Assembly: GCA_902784965.1 (NCBI GenBank)
Contig: CACZWU010000024.1
Span: 1-38,807, forward strand
Length of the DNA: 38,807 nucleotides
Direction: 5' to 3'
Origin: an uncultured Bacteroidia bacterium
Lineage (GTDB): Bacteria > Bacteroidota > Bacteroidia > Bacteroidales > UBA932
How positions within the stretch are numbered: the stretch's first letter is position 1; the number at the start of each line of letters is the position of its first letter. Below the pieces are notes generated by a model. It searched no databases, was not told where the DNA came from, and saw only the letters and a program-made list of their open reading frames with translations. Below, in pieces: positions 24,369 to 32,992 of this stretch. Position numbers and translations under genes: made by a program.

Positions 24369-26116
24369 TTATGTTTGTCGATATAGCCTGATAAATACTT
24401 CTGCAATTCCGGATTAACGGCATACACGTAACATCCTTTAATGCCGCGTTTCATCAATACTGCATATGAATTGATGATGTATGTCTTCAACTCCTCAAGA
24501 GTAACACCACTCTTAACCTTGGTATCATAAAACTTTGTAGGTTCAATATCGATATGATTATTTTTATAGATAATCTCCGGTCCAAAGATAACGGCTACAT
24601 AGTTCAAATCGTATCCTTGGGTAGTATGGATACATCCTATTTCATCGATTGAATTCGGACGCAGAATCCACTCGGAATTGGACATGTTCCATACATACTT
24701 TTCGCCATCCAACTCAATATCATACAACCCTTTCTTCTTGGCCTCATCAACGCTGGAAACATTTTTGGTGTTCCATTTCCATCCGTAGCCGGCTACAACC
24801 CGGCATAGGGATAATTTTTCATTTTTATCTTTGATCGTCCGGATCATTTCATTCGGATCATCCCATAGCTGAAAGTCATAGTCAAGCAGGGTCTTTTTAG
24901 AAGGTGCACTGCCTGAGAGAATCGAATCGACATAATCCGTATACAGATCTCCGCCGATGCATCTCATCTGGCTGCTCAACTGCTTATAAATCAGTTTTCT
25001 TCCGACTAGACTTCTTTTGAATTGCTCTTCTGTCAGATCGGATGATTTGATGGTCTGGTTTTTATCATAGACGAGCACACTGTATTTGGAACTATGTTGT
25101 ATCATATCCAGTTGTGTCGCTGAATCTTTATCTAGTCCAAGTTTCACACAAGCTTTATCGAAGGAATCGTAACTAGTGATCGATTTTCTTCTTGCCAGAC
25201 GATGTGCTTCGTCGACAAATACAATATCATACTCTTGTCTCAGCACTTCTTGCGGACCTATTACCATCGTTCCTTTTAAGCCCGCGCTTCTGGATTTTGA
25301 AAAAACGAATTTGAAAGTTTCGCGGATGGATCTCATGGGGACAACAAAGGCGAAGCGAAGCTTTCCGTGCCGCTTCACATAATGTTGAATCCGGTTTGAC
25401 AATGCAATTCTTGGCGCTAAATCCACTATTTCATCCGGGGTTAAGTCTTGCGTATCGTAAGAAGATAACATGGATAGAGAAAGACAACTTATCATATTGA
25501 TAATAACCACGGATTTCCCTGTTCCGGCAGTTCCGGTAATTACGGCGTTACCCTTTTCACCACGTTCGAGGCAGTCGATCATATGATTGAGAATGTCAAC
25601 TGAAACTGCTTCCTGCTCCGGTGTGAGCATGGTATAAGGAGAGAATTTGAACAGGCTGGAGTTTCTGATATCGGCTGCGCCTTGCTTTGCTAGCTTCCTT
25701 TTTTGTAATTCTGCCCATATCAAGTCGACCTTGTTTTGATAGGCAGATCGCTGATAGTAATTATGAGAGTTCGACTGCCCGCCATTCCTGTTCTGAAGTT
25801 GTAGTGAGTTGTCGGCAGCAAACATTTTGATCAAAGTCTGCTCAATATCAAGGACTGCGGATTTGTTGAAAGCATCATCAAAGATGATCTCAATCAAGCT
25901 GAGATTTTTTCTAACGGTGTTGTCCAGATGTTGGCGAAATCTATTACATGCGCTGGTCGTTTCTCCCACGTACAATTCCGATTGATTGTGAATCAAGTAG
26001 ACGACCGGCCAGTCTTTCCCTTTTTTGTGCTGTCGCACCTGCTCAAGGCCTAAATCGTTGAACTTAAAGGTAGCAATGACTGGCGTCTGTGTCAAGACGG
26101 AATTGTTGGTATTCAT
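24365..26116 (-). CDS. GIY-YIG nuclease and DUF2075 helicase fusion
   Basis: The 583-residue protein begins with a GIY-YIG-type nuclease domain at residues 37-110 (VVYLI, then LYVGETTSACNRFRQHL, and a Glu-containing IEQTLIKMF). The DUF2075 helicase follows: Walker A GTAGTGKS (195-202), Walker B FVDEAHRL (DEAH 302-305), and later HTTQGYDLNYVAVIFG. The family is found in many bacteria, often in defence or mobile contexts. The stop overlaps the MazG-like frame, so both should be one operon. It points towards the other nuclease-helicase gene. Substrate (DNA or RNA) is not known from sequence. Confidence 0.88.
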   Translation of the reverse strand: MNTNNSVLTQTPVIATFKFNDLGLEQVRQHKKGKDWPVVYLIHNQSELYVGETTSACNRFRQHLDNTVRKNLSLIEIIFDDAFNKSAVLDIEQTLIKMFAADNSLQLQNRNGGQSNSHNYYQRSAYQNKVDLIWAELQKRKLAKQGAADIRNSSLFKFSPYTMLTPEQEAVSVDILNHMIDCLERGEKGNAVITGTAGTGKSVVIINMISCLSLSMLSSYDTQDLTPDEIVDLAPRIALSNRIQHYVKRHGKLRFAFVVPMRSIRETFKFVFSKSRSAGLKGTMVIGPQEVLRQEYDIVFVDEAHRLARRKSITSYDSFDKACVKLGLDKDSATQLDMIQHSSKYSVLVYDKNQTIKSSDLTEEQFKRSLVGRKLIYKQLSSQMRCIGGDLYTDYVDSILSGSAPSKKTLLDYDFQLWDDPNEMIRTIKDKNEKLSLCRVVAGYGWKWNTKNVSSVDEAKKKGLYDIELDGEKYVWNMSNSEWILRPNSIDEIGCIHTTQGYDLNYVAVIFGPEIIYKNNHIDIEPTKFYDTKVKSGVTLEELKTYIINSYAVLMKRGIKGCYVYAVNPELQKYLSGYIDKHK

Positions 26117-26134
26117 GTTTCTGGCTTTCTCCTA

Positions 26135-26142
26135 CAAATATA
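26135..26142 (-). promoter_or_regulatory. Promoter -7 box for the GIY-YIG helicase gene
   Basis: TATATTTG on minus, 18 nt before the ATG at 26116. No -33 TTTG at standard spacing. Confidence 0.6.
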
Positions 26143-26215
26143 ATCAAAAACGCCAAATTTTGAGTATCTATGCAGAAGCTAAACAAGCATAGTTATTGTT
26201 GAAGACCCAAGAAAG

Positions 26216-26246
26216 GAAATAATAAAACCACTCGAGTCAAGTGGTT
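26216..26246 (-). terminator. Terminator of the abiE operon
   Basis: AACCACT and AGTGGTT (26226-26232 and 26240-26246) form a 7-bp hairpin. On minus it is followed by a T-rich tail (26225-26216), and it lies about 105 nt after the abiEii stop. The remaining sequence between it and 26351 holds no ORF or motif that I recognise. Confidence 0.6.
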
Positions 26247-26351
26247 CTGAAAGACTCTTTGGACACTATCACCCCGGTTCGTGAACTGGCTCTTTGTCCG
26301 AGCGCTTTTTCAATAGTCCTGAGGGGGCTCAACCATTGGATGTCGAAGCCG

Positions 26352-27182
26352 TTATAGAAACTTCATCATGTCCGCCAACTGCAGGAAGTAGTCGTTGGAC
26401 CATATATCCAGCGTCCTCAATTGGCTTGGATCGATATAGGGAATTACATCCTGCTTGACATTGTCAATATTCGTCTCAGCGATTCTATTGCGAAGCAGCG
26501 TCATAAACTCCTCGAGGCTGACAACTTTTCCGCTAAACTCCCTGATTCTCTCCTGTAGATGCTTGAAATCCAGAGGAACTCCATTTCTTACATACCATTC
26601 GAAATCAAACCAGTCGCGGCCTTTTATGCGGCGTTGCCAAGTTCGATAAACCAGCGCATGCATCTTTCCTGCATAGAGATCCGGTAGGGTAAAACAACGA
26701 ACCATAAAAGAGTATGGCTGTGAGAGAAGCTTTTGTTCAGTGTTGAATAAAAGGGGAGGATCAGTGTCAAGTTCGATTTTCACTTTAACCGTTTTCTTTG
26801 TCTGGAACTTGATATCGTATGCCTCTGTATTCTCCTTCAAGAATGCAGACTCGACTTTTCCGAAGAACTTCTTCTCTTTCTTGGTGATAATAACATCGAA
26901 ACCTGCAATATGGAATTCATCGCGAATGGCATCGAAATAATTCTCAAGATGAATGTCACCTCTCTTTTCTGTAAGAGAGAAATCCATATCCTCCGAAAAT
27001 CTTGGCAGTCCATGGAATAACCGGAGACAAGTGCCTCCATAAAAGGCCGCGTGATCGAAAAAACCTCCGCGGTGCAGGCCGGCCAATGCTATCTTCTGAC
27101 AAACCTCCTGTTCGGCGTTCTTTGTAGCTGTACTGCCGCTATTATTGTCATAAGCGGACAACATGGATTGGTAGGTCGTCAT
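26352..27182 (-). CDS. abiEii: AbiEii-family toxin, nucleotidyltransferase
   Basis: The 276-residue protein has the DNA polymerase beta-like nucleotidyltransferase core of AbiEii/type IV toxins: YGGTCLRLFHGLPRFSEDMDFSL at about residues 48-70, with the GGT motif and acidic pair, a third acidic site near KVKIELDTDP, and the downstream DLYAGKMHAL and KGRDWFDFEWY motifs. AbiEii stops growth during phage infection when the antitoxin is lost. It overlaps abiEi by 4 nt (ATGA), the antitoxin-first order standard for AbiE. A terminator hairpin follows. Confidence 0.92.
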   Translation of the reverse strand: MTTYQSMLSAYDNNSGSTATKNAEQEVCQKIALAGLHRGGFFDHAAFYGGTCLRLFHGLPRFSEDMDFSLTEKRGDIHLENYFDAIRDEFHIAGFDVIITKKEKKFFGKVESAFLKENTEAYDIKFQTKKTVKVKIELDTDPPLLFNTEQKLLSQPYSFMVRCFTLPDLYAGKMHALVYRTWQRRIKGRDWFDFEWYVRNGVPLDFKHLQERIREFSGKVVSLEEFMTLLRNRIAETNIDNVKQDVIPYIDPSQLRTLDIWSNDYFLQLADMMKFL

Positions 27183-27811
27183 TGCTTGATAAGTTTAATC
27201 AGATTCTTGAATATTTGTGTCTTTCGTCCGGCTTGGGCGCATTGCTCGATTATTTCGGAATCCAGTTCGGGCAGGATGTCCATATCCAATCTCATATCCT
27301 CTTCGAGATAAACGCCCAGTGACTTGATGGACTGGCCGGGAACGAAGTTGTCCAGAAGTATTGTGTCACACAAAGCCTTTTCTCTTGTAGCCATTAAGAA
27401 ACTGACCCCTTGTTCCTCTTTGCATTCCACACCGATAGGGAAGTATGATGCGGGTACCTGAATGTATCTGAAGTTTCCTATCGGAGTTTCGAAATAGCGA
27501 GTACGCTTTGTCGTTGCTGATGTCATCAGGAATACTCGTTCCGGAATCATCCCATAATAACTTAGCGCCCATTGGAAGGACACATAGGATGGCCCGTAGA
27601 TATGGTTGGCACAGAGTCTCGCATCAGTTTCCTTTCCGGTCAGCTCCTGATTGACGATATAGAGATTTCGCTTAAGTCGGATAAGCGCTCCATTCTTTTC
27701 AAGCAATTGGATCTTCTTCTCTGGAGATGCAAGGTCTGGGAAGCACGACTTTATGTCTGCCCCTGTAACGGGTATCCCGGCAAACTGAAGTAATGGATTC
27801 TTCTGGTACAT
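27179..27811 (-). CDS. abiEi: AbiEi-family antitoxin
   Basis: The 210-residue protein has an N-terminal winged-helix part (IQLLEKNGALIRLKRNLYIV, near residues 35-54) and the AbiEi C-terminal domain (GPSYVSFQWALSYYGMIPE; ATREKALCDTILL). In known AbiE systems this protein neutralises AbiEii and represses its own promoter through inverted repeats. I chose ATG 27811 over the GTG one codon earlier. Two TAnnTTTG boxes and a 9-bp inverted repeat lie just upstream, consistent with autoregulation. Confidence 0.9.
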   Translation of the reverse strand: MYQKNPLLQFAGIPVTGADIKSCFPDLASPEKKIQLLEKNGALIRLKRNLYIVNQELTGKETDARLCANHIYGPSYVSFQWALSYYGMIPERVFLMTSATTKRTRYFETPIGNFRYIQVPASYFPIGVECKEEQGVSFLMATREKALCDTILLDNFVPGQSIKSLGVYLEEDMRLDMDILPELDSEIIEQCAQAGRKTQIFKNLIKLIKQ

Positions 27812-27815
27812 CACA

Positions 27816-27839
27816 CAAAGATAATGTACGGCAAATATA
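27816..27839 (-). promoter_or_regulatory. Two overlapping promoter boxes for abiE
   Basis: TATCTTTG (27823-27816) and TATATTTG (27839-27832) on minus. The distal box would give a leader of about 14 nt; the proximal one would leave no leader. Confidence 0.6.
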
Positions 27840-27849
27840 GCAATATTTT

Positions 27850-27882
27850 CACAGAAAAGGAATAAAAACTTCTTTTTCTGTG
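27850..27882. repeat. Inverted repeat upstream of abiE, candidate AbiEi operator
   Basis: CACAGAAAA (27850-27858) and TTTTCTGTG (27874-27882) flank a 15-nt spacer. The repeat lies just upstream of the distal abiE promoter box, where AbiEi repressor sites would be expected. It is also 40 nt after the stop of the fimbrillin-like gene, so a terminator role is possible, although no T-run follows on minus. Confidence 0.5.
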
Positions 27883-27921
27883 CAAAAATTAGGCTTGCGG
27901 TATTGCCCCTCTTTCGCGGAA

Positions 27922-28896
27922 CTACAAAACCTCCGTTACCGTTTCCTTCTGAAGGGCAAGTTCCAGGCGGCCGGTGAGCGTGGCGTTTTTCATACTGACG
28001 AAAGTACCGTTGGGCTTGTACTCCGCGGGGATGTTCTTGGTGCCGAAATAGGTGATGCCTTCACTGTCCATCACCTTGAATCTGAGATCTTCGGCCGTTG
28101 TCGTATTGTCGTTGCGAAGGGCGACGAAGAAAGGTTTCTCGCTGGCGTTGTCCAAAAGAACCTCGATGGTTCCGGTGACGGAAGAACCGTCCCATGCCTG
28201 GGTCTGCACCAGTCCGCCGCCGGCGGCTGCGATCCAGATCCGCCTGGCGGTGATGAGAAACTTATCGCCCGCTCCGTTGTGCTGGAAACGGAAGCTGAGG
28301 CGATAGATGCTCTGCTGGTTGGCAAAGGATGCCTTGTCCGTGGTGAGGGTTCCATTGGAAGCAGCCGTTACCAGGACATTTTCGGCCAGGGTGTAATGGT
28401 ATTTCTTTTCGATGGACCGGTTGGACTCACGCGGATGGTTGGGATCGTCTTGCAGCAGAAGCCGGCCCACCTGCCCGGTGTAATCCCAATCCTGACGGGG
28501 AGTGAGCAGGGTGAGTTTTGTCGTCCCGGGTGTGATGCCGGTCGTGGTGACGGTCCCGGAGAGGGTGGCCTGGTGGGCATCCGTGGCATCGGGCGTCGCC
28601 GTCAGGGTACCGATATGCGTACCGTCCAGATAGACTTCCACCGGCTCGTTGGCCTTCCAGATGGACTGCAGGACCGTGGTGTTTGCCTCCGAATCTCCCG
28701 TTCCGATGGCCAGCCCTTTCGTCATCCCGCCATTCTCGGTCTCTTTCTCTGCTCGGATGCTGACCGCCCACACTGAATCTTTCAGCTGCGGGCGCTGCGC
28801 TTCCTGCTGATCCGGGATGAGTTCGGTCTCATCCTTGATGCACCCGGTCCATACAAACACCAGTGCGATTCCTATTAGCAAGCATCTTTTCATCAT
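27922..28896 (-). CDS. Fimbrillin-like surface lipoprotein
   Basis: The 324-residue protein has a lipobox (VWTGC, Cys about residue 19) and a fimbrillin-type N-terminal domain: WKANEPVEVYLDGTHIGTLTATP, then alternating Thr/Ser-rich strands, with a second beta domain (RRIWIAAAGGGLVQTQ, IEVLLDNASEKPFFVALRN). Bacteroidota fimbrillins are anchored outside the cell and may polymerise into short fimbriae. Two start codons in tandem (28896, 28893) overlap the stop of the upstream adhesin gene (ATGATGA), so translation is probably coupled. No usher or anchor gene of a full fimbrial operon is present. Confidence 0.72.
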   Translation of the reverse strand: MMKRCLLIGIALVFVWTGCIKDETELIPDQQEAQRPQLKDSVWAVSIRAEKETENGGMTKGLAIGTGDSEANTTVLQSIWKANEPVEVYLDGTHIGTLTATPDATDAHQATLSGTVTTTGITPGTTKLTLLTPRQDWDYTGQVGRLLLQDDPNHPRESNRSIEKKYHYTLAENVLVTAASNGTLTTDKASFANQQSIYRLSFRFQHNGAGDKFLITARRIWIAAAGGGLVQTQAWDGSSVTGTIEVLLDNASEKPFFVALRNDNTTTAEDLRFKVMDSEGITYFGTKNIPAEYKPNGTFVSMKNATLTGRLELALQKETVTEVL

Positions 28897-31886
28897 TCAC
28901 AATAATATGCTTTCCCTGCCGGGATCGTGTTTCCGGAGAAGGGGTAGAATCCCAGTTTCCCGTCCCTGATACCCAGTACATAGGCCGTTTTCCCCGCTAT
29001 CTTGCCGTTGCTGACAGCCACCGGCGAATCCGTTCCTATCAGGATGTTGTACAGGATGGGCACGGTGGAACTCTCTGTCACGCTCAGCGGGATGACCTTC
29101 GTGGATCCCGTGTCTCCTGCCTGTCTGTCCAGCAGGATGATCACCGGCGTTCCGGCCGGAATCACGTCGCCGATACAGTAAAACACACAGTCATCGCCTT
29201 CCTTCCGGACCGTGTAGGCCAGTCCGCCTTTCGGCAGCTGCCAGCTCCGGGACCCGTCATAGAACGAGGCTGCATACTGGATGCCGCCCATCACACCGGC
29301 GGCCGTGGCCACAGGCTGGGGAACCGTGGTGATGCGGATGTCATCGACGTAGAGCCATGCCTGATGGTCTTTGACCCGGATCATGACGTACTTGGCGTCT
29401 GCCGGTATCTGAAGGGAGAAATGCACCCACTGCCCGTTCTCGGCTGCCATCTCAGGGGTCCCGACAAAGTCGGAGAGTTGATTGGACTTCGTAGACCAGC
29501 CTACCTGGAAAGAGGAGACATACGAAATGATCGACGAGCCTTCCTGCTCCGCATAGTTCTTGAAATAGAACGAGACCACCTTCTCCGCGTCGTTCCCTCC
29601 CAGCCGGGGGGAGCGCAGGCATTGGGCTTCCGGGCTTCCTTCGTCGAATTCAAAACTATGCGAACCTTCGTGTTTCTCGCGTGTGGTGATGCCCGACCGG
29701 CCGTAGCCGTTTTCCAGGCGCCAGCCTCCCATCCCGTTCTCGAAATCCTGTTCATGCGGGATGGTCTCCATCGGGCCTTCGGTCAGGAATGGGAAGGTCA
29801 CATAATTGCTGGATCCATTGGCGTAGCGTGCTTTGACGCGGAAAACATAGGTCGTGTTGGCCGTCAGGTTGTCGAGGGTTGCGTTTGTGCCTTTTACCGA
29901 TGTTTCGGATGACCAGTTGCTGACATTTTCCTGGCGGTATTGATAGATATAATCCGTGGCACCTTCGGCCGCATTCCACTTCAGCGTAACGCGCTGATCG
30001 CCCAGCTCGCTCACGGAAAGGCCCGTAGGCCTGGCCAGGGAGGAGGATGCCTCAAAGAGGAAGTCATCCAGATACAGGTCTGTATTCTGGGCATAGGATT
30101 GAACGGCCACGAACCGGGTGCCGGAAGGAAAGTCATTGTCGTACAGCATCCATTGTGCCTGCCCGGCGGTCTGTTCGTCTCCCCAGTGGAAATCGCTGAT
30201 ATCGCTGGTCGTAGTGGAGTAGCCCACTTTGAATTTTCCGATCTGCGAAGCCGAGATGGAGGTGTTTCTATAATAGAACGACACCCTGACAGGGGTGTTT
30301 CCCGGCAGTCTGGGACTGATCAGATATTGGGGCGTTTCATCGCTGTAGTGCTGGAACTTGTAGCCATAAGTTCCCTCGTGTCTGGCTTCCTCGTTGATGC
30401 CGGTATAGTCAATGTTCAGGATGTGGTTGTAGTCCACCTGGCTCCAGCCGGGCATTCCGTTTTCAAAACCGCAGGCGTGGGGCAGTGACACGGCCGTGAC
30501 GAAATGCAAGATGGAATAGCTGCTTTTGCCGCCGTTATAACTGATCCTGACCCGGAACTGGTATTCGGTAAAAGCCGACAACCCGTTGAGGGATACGCTC
30601 GTGCCGGTCGTGGTGGCCTGGCTTGACCAGTCCGCATCCCCGGATTTCCTGTACTGCCATTCATAGCGTTGAATGGCGGGATGCGAACCCGCAGGCTCCC
30701 GCCAGCTGAGGGTTGCCGTATTCTCCGACAGCTCCGTCACAGCCAGACCGATGGGATTGCGATAGGGGTTGGGAACGATGTTGATCCGGATGTCGTTGCG
30801 CATCGTTGCGTTGCCTCCCGTCAAATGCTGGTTGTCCCAATCAATGGGCGTGCCGGTAGCCGTTCGGCGCATCCTGTTGTCGGCATAGTGGTACGAGAAC
30901 GTGTTGCCGTGCGGCTGGGGCGTGGCTACTGGGTCATAGCAGCAGATCATCAGGTTGCTGTTGCCGTCATAGTCGAAAGGCGTATCCAGATGGATTGTCA
31001 TCCATTGCGCACCGGAGGCAGCGATATTCCCTTCAAATACCTTGGAGAAGCCATCCTTCGGATCCAGATCCGATCCGGAGAAGGAATCCTTGTCCGTATG
31101 CTTCATATAGATTTGGATTCCATTCATGCTCAATGACTTGTCGTCCTTCCGATGGAAGAAGGAAATGGCTTTGATGCTGCCGGCTGTTCCGATCTCTTCG
31201 GCTGTATAGATCTGTTGCGACAGGGAATAGGGATAAGCATCATTGCTCAAATAGAAAGGAATGTCGGAGGTACCGGACGTGCCGTTGCCGATCAGCACGG
31301 GTTCCAGGGCCGTTGAGGTGGCGAGGTGCATATAGATGAAATCGCCTTTGTTGCCACTGTTCAGGTTACTCAATAATGAATTGACCGCCTGTACGGCGCC
31401 ACTCGGTAAGGGGCTGAAGGAGATGCCGGTAACGACACGATTGTCCGGAAAGTAGTCGCGGGTATAATAAAGATAAATGGTCGTGCCGCCCGTGCCGTTG
31501 TTGACGTTGCCCTTGCTGTCTACAAAACTGGCTCCGCCCTCGTAGGAAACGGGGAAGTAGGTACGGCCTTCGTATTCTATCTTGTCATAATATTTTTTGG
31601 CAAGGATGAAATCTGTGACAGCGCCGTAGTTAAAGCCGTCGTTGATGCTTTCCAACTTGTAGAACAGATGGATGTAATCGCCCCCGGCTCCGTCGTTCAG
31701 GTCTTGGCCGCTCATTTTCCAACCTTGTGGAATCAGCGTGGTCTCCCCGGTTAGTATGTCTTGCTTGCTTCCGCCGACCAGCCTCACGTCCCGGATATAG
31801 GGCGTCGCCAGAGCCGGCGCCCAGGCCGCTGCCAGCACGACGGCCAGCAGCACACGGACGAGAAGCGGGTAAAGAAGTTTATTCAT
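28893..31886 (-). CDS. Large exported adhesin-like protein with FN3 and cleaved-adhesin domains
   Basis: The 997-residue protein has an N-terminal signal peptide (about 1-27). Two FN3 domains (near 378-465 and 622-705; AVTELSENTATLSWREP and SVSELGDQRVTLKWNA) each precede a choice-of-anchor/cleaved-adhesin type beta-sandwich (HACGFENGMPGWSQVDY and HEQDFENGMGGWRLENGY, ending in LYLDDFLFE and LYVDDIRIT). The C-terminus has IPAGTPVIILLD and NTIPAGKAYYCE, a fold common in Bacteroidales surface proteins. No catalytic residues are evident, so binding or adhesion is the likely role. It is translated together with the downstream fimbrillin-like gene. Confidence 0.8.
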   Translation of the reverse strand: MNKLLYPLLVRVLLAVVLAAAWAPALATPYIRDVRLVGGSKQDILTGETTLIPQGWKMSGQDLNDGAGGDYIHLFYKLESINDGFNYGAVTDFILAKKYYDKIEYEGRTYFPVSYEGGASFVDSKGNVNNGTGGTTIYLYYTRDYFPDNRVVTGISFSPLPSGAVQAVNSLLSNLNSGNKGDFIYMHLATSTALEPVLIGNGTSGTSDIPFYLSNDAYPYSLSQQIYTAEEIGTAGSIKAISFFHRKDDKSLSMNGIQIYMKHTDKDSFSGSDLDPKDGFSKVFEGNIAASGAQWMTIHLDTPFDYDGNSNLMICCYDPVATPQPHGNTFSYHYADNRMRRTATGTPIDWDNQHLTGGNATMRNDIRINIVPNPYRNPIGLAVTELSENTATLSWREPAGSHPAIQRYEWQYRKSGDADWSSQATTTGTSVSLNGLSAFTEYQFRVRISYNGGKSSYSILHFVTAVSLPHACGFENGMPGWSQVDYNHILNIDYTGINEEARHEGTYGYKFQHYSDETPQYLISPRLPGNTPVRVSFYYRNTSISASQIGKFKVGYSTTTSDISDFHWGDEQTAGQAQWMLYDNDFPSGTRFVAVQSYAQNTDLYLDDFLFEASSSLARPTGLSVSELGDQRVTLKWNAAEGATDYIYQYRQENVSNWSSETSVKGTNATLDNLTANTTYVFRVKARYANGSSNYVTFPFLTEGPMETIPHEQDFENGMGGWRLENGYGRSGITTREKHEGSHSFEFDEGSPEAQCLRSPRLGGNDAEKVVSFYFKNYAEQEGSSIISYVSSFQVGWSTKSNQLSDFVGTPEMAAENGQWVHFSLQIPADAKYVMIRVKDHQAWLYVDDIRITTVPQPVATAAGVMGGIQYAASFYDGSRSWQLPKGGLAYTVRKEGDDCVFYCIGDVIPAGTPVIILLDRQAGDTGSTKVIPLSVTESSTVPILYNILIGTDSPVAVSNGKIAGKTAYVLGIRDGKLGFYPFSGNTIPAGKAYYCE

Positions 31887-32029
31887 TGAGATTCCCGAAT
31901 GAGTAGTCTGTCACAGAATTGATCAGGAGCCCTTCCACGGGCATGGGAAAGGCCTCGGAAAAGGGTGGCGCGTAGAGTTGCCTGTTTATTTCTTCCATAG
32001 GGCGAGTCGAAGCGGGATATCTGAAAGCA

Positions 32030-32059
32030 CAAAGATAGTACAAAATCACGGCCTGCAAA
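32030..32059 (-). promoter_or_regulatory. Promoter for the adhesin-fimbrillin operon
   Basis: On minus, TTTG (32059-32056), an 18-nt spacer, then TATCTTTG (32037-32030). It spans the original stop codon region of the esterase gene and leaves a leader of about 135 nt before 31886, in which I see no further element. Confidence 0.75.
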
Positions 32060-32982
32060 GAAAAACGAGCGGCTGGTCGAGGCGGGCGGACCAGTCGGTC
32101 TCGGTATGGCTGTGGCCGGGGAAGACCAGGCTGCGGTAGTGGTCGGCGCTCGCGGAAGATCGCATCGACGGCGGGCTGGTAGCGCCCGTAGGTTTTGTCA
32201 AGGCTCTTGGTGCCGTGGTCCATGTAGACGCGGCAGGAGTTGGCTTCCGGCAGCCGGTCCCGGAGATAGTCCGCGAAAGCCTGTGCCCATGCGTCGCAGT
32301 GGCGTGCGAGGGAGGGGATGATGAAGGACAGGTGCGAGGACAGGCATCCTGCGCCGCCGAACACCTCGGGATACTCGCAGAGGGCATAGAGGGAAATGAG
32401 GCCGCCCATGCTGGAGCCGAGAATGAACGTATGTTCGCGGTCCGTCAGCGGCCGGTAGCGCTCGTCGATAAAGGGTTTCAGCTCCTCGACGAGGAAGTGC
32501 AGGTAGGCGTCGCCCTTGAAATGTTTCTTGTCAACGGAAGCGGCTGCGGGTCCCGTGACATACCGCCCGGTCTTGTCGGGGAAATACTCGTTGAGCCGGT
32601 CTTCGGTGCTGTTGATGCCCACGACGATGCAGCGGGGGAGGACGCCTTCTTCCATCAGCTTTCCGGCCACTCCGTCGACATTCCATTCCTTGTGGTTCCA
32701 GGCCGTGGCCTTATCGAAGAGCATCTTGCCGTCGTGCATATAGATGACGCTGCAGGGCTCGCCGGGCTCGTAGCCGTCCGGCAGCCAGACGGATACGGCA
32801 CGCGGTTCGATCCATTGGGAAGGGAAGTCGAGGAAGAACTCGATGGTGCCGGTCTCGACCTGCGGTTCCTCGCGCGAGGGCTGCTGCATCTTTTTCACGA
32901 TGAAGAAGATGGTCAGTGCGAGGATCAGCAGGAGGGCAAGCACTAAAAAGAGGATCGTCTGTCGGCGGGGGTGCTTCATCAT
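32046..32982 (-). pseudogene. Frameshifted membrane-anchored esterase (Fes/esterase-D-like)
   Basis: An N-terminal membrane anchor (residues 8-29) leads into an esterase of the PF00756 type: CSVIYMHDGKMLF, the Ser nucleophile in LGSSMGGLISLYAL, and MDHGTKSLDKTYGRYQPAVD. At about 32148 there is one extra base (plus strand GGCGCTCGCGG where GGCCTCGCGG would keep frame). The correct continuation is in the next frame: ADHYRSLVFPGHSHTETDW, with the catalytic His, ending FLCRP and stop at 32046. Without correction the frame runs on to 31879 with unrelated sequence. Either the gene is inactivated or this is a sequencing error. Confidence 0.8.
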
Positions 32983-32992
32983 CGTAAGTTTT

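Noticed and set aside
31879-32045. C-terminal extension of the esterase into the adhesin start
   Set aside because: It arises only from the frameshift near 32148; the catalytic ending lies in the other frame and stops at 32046.
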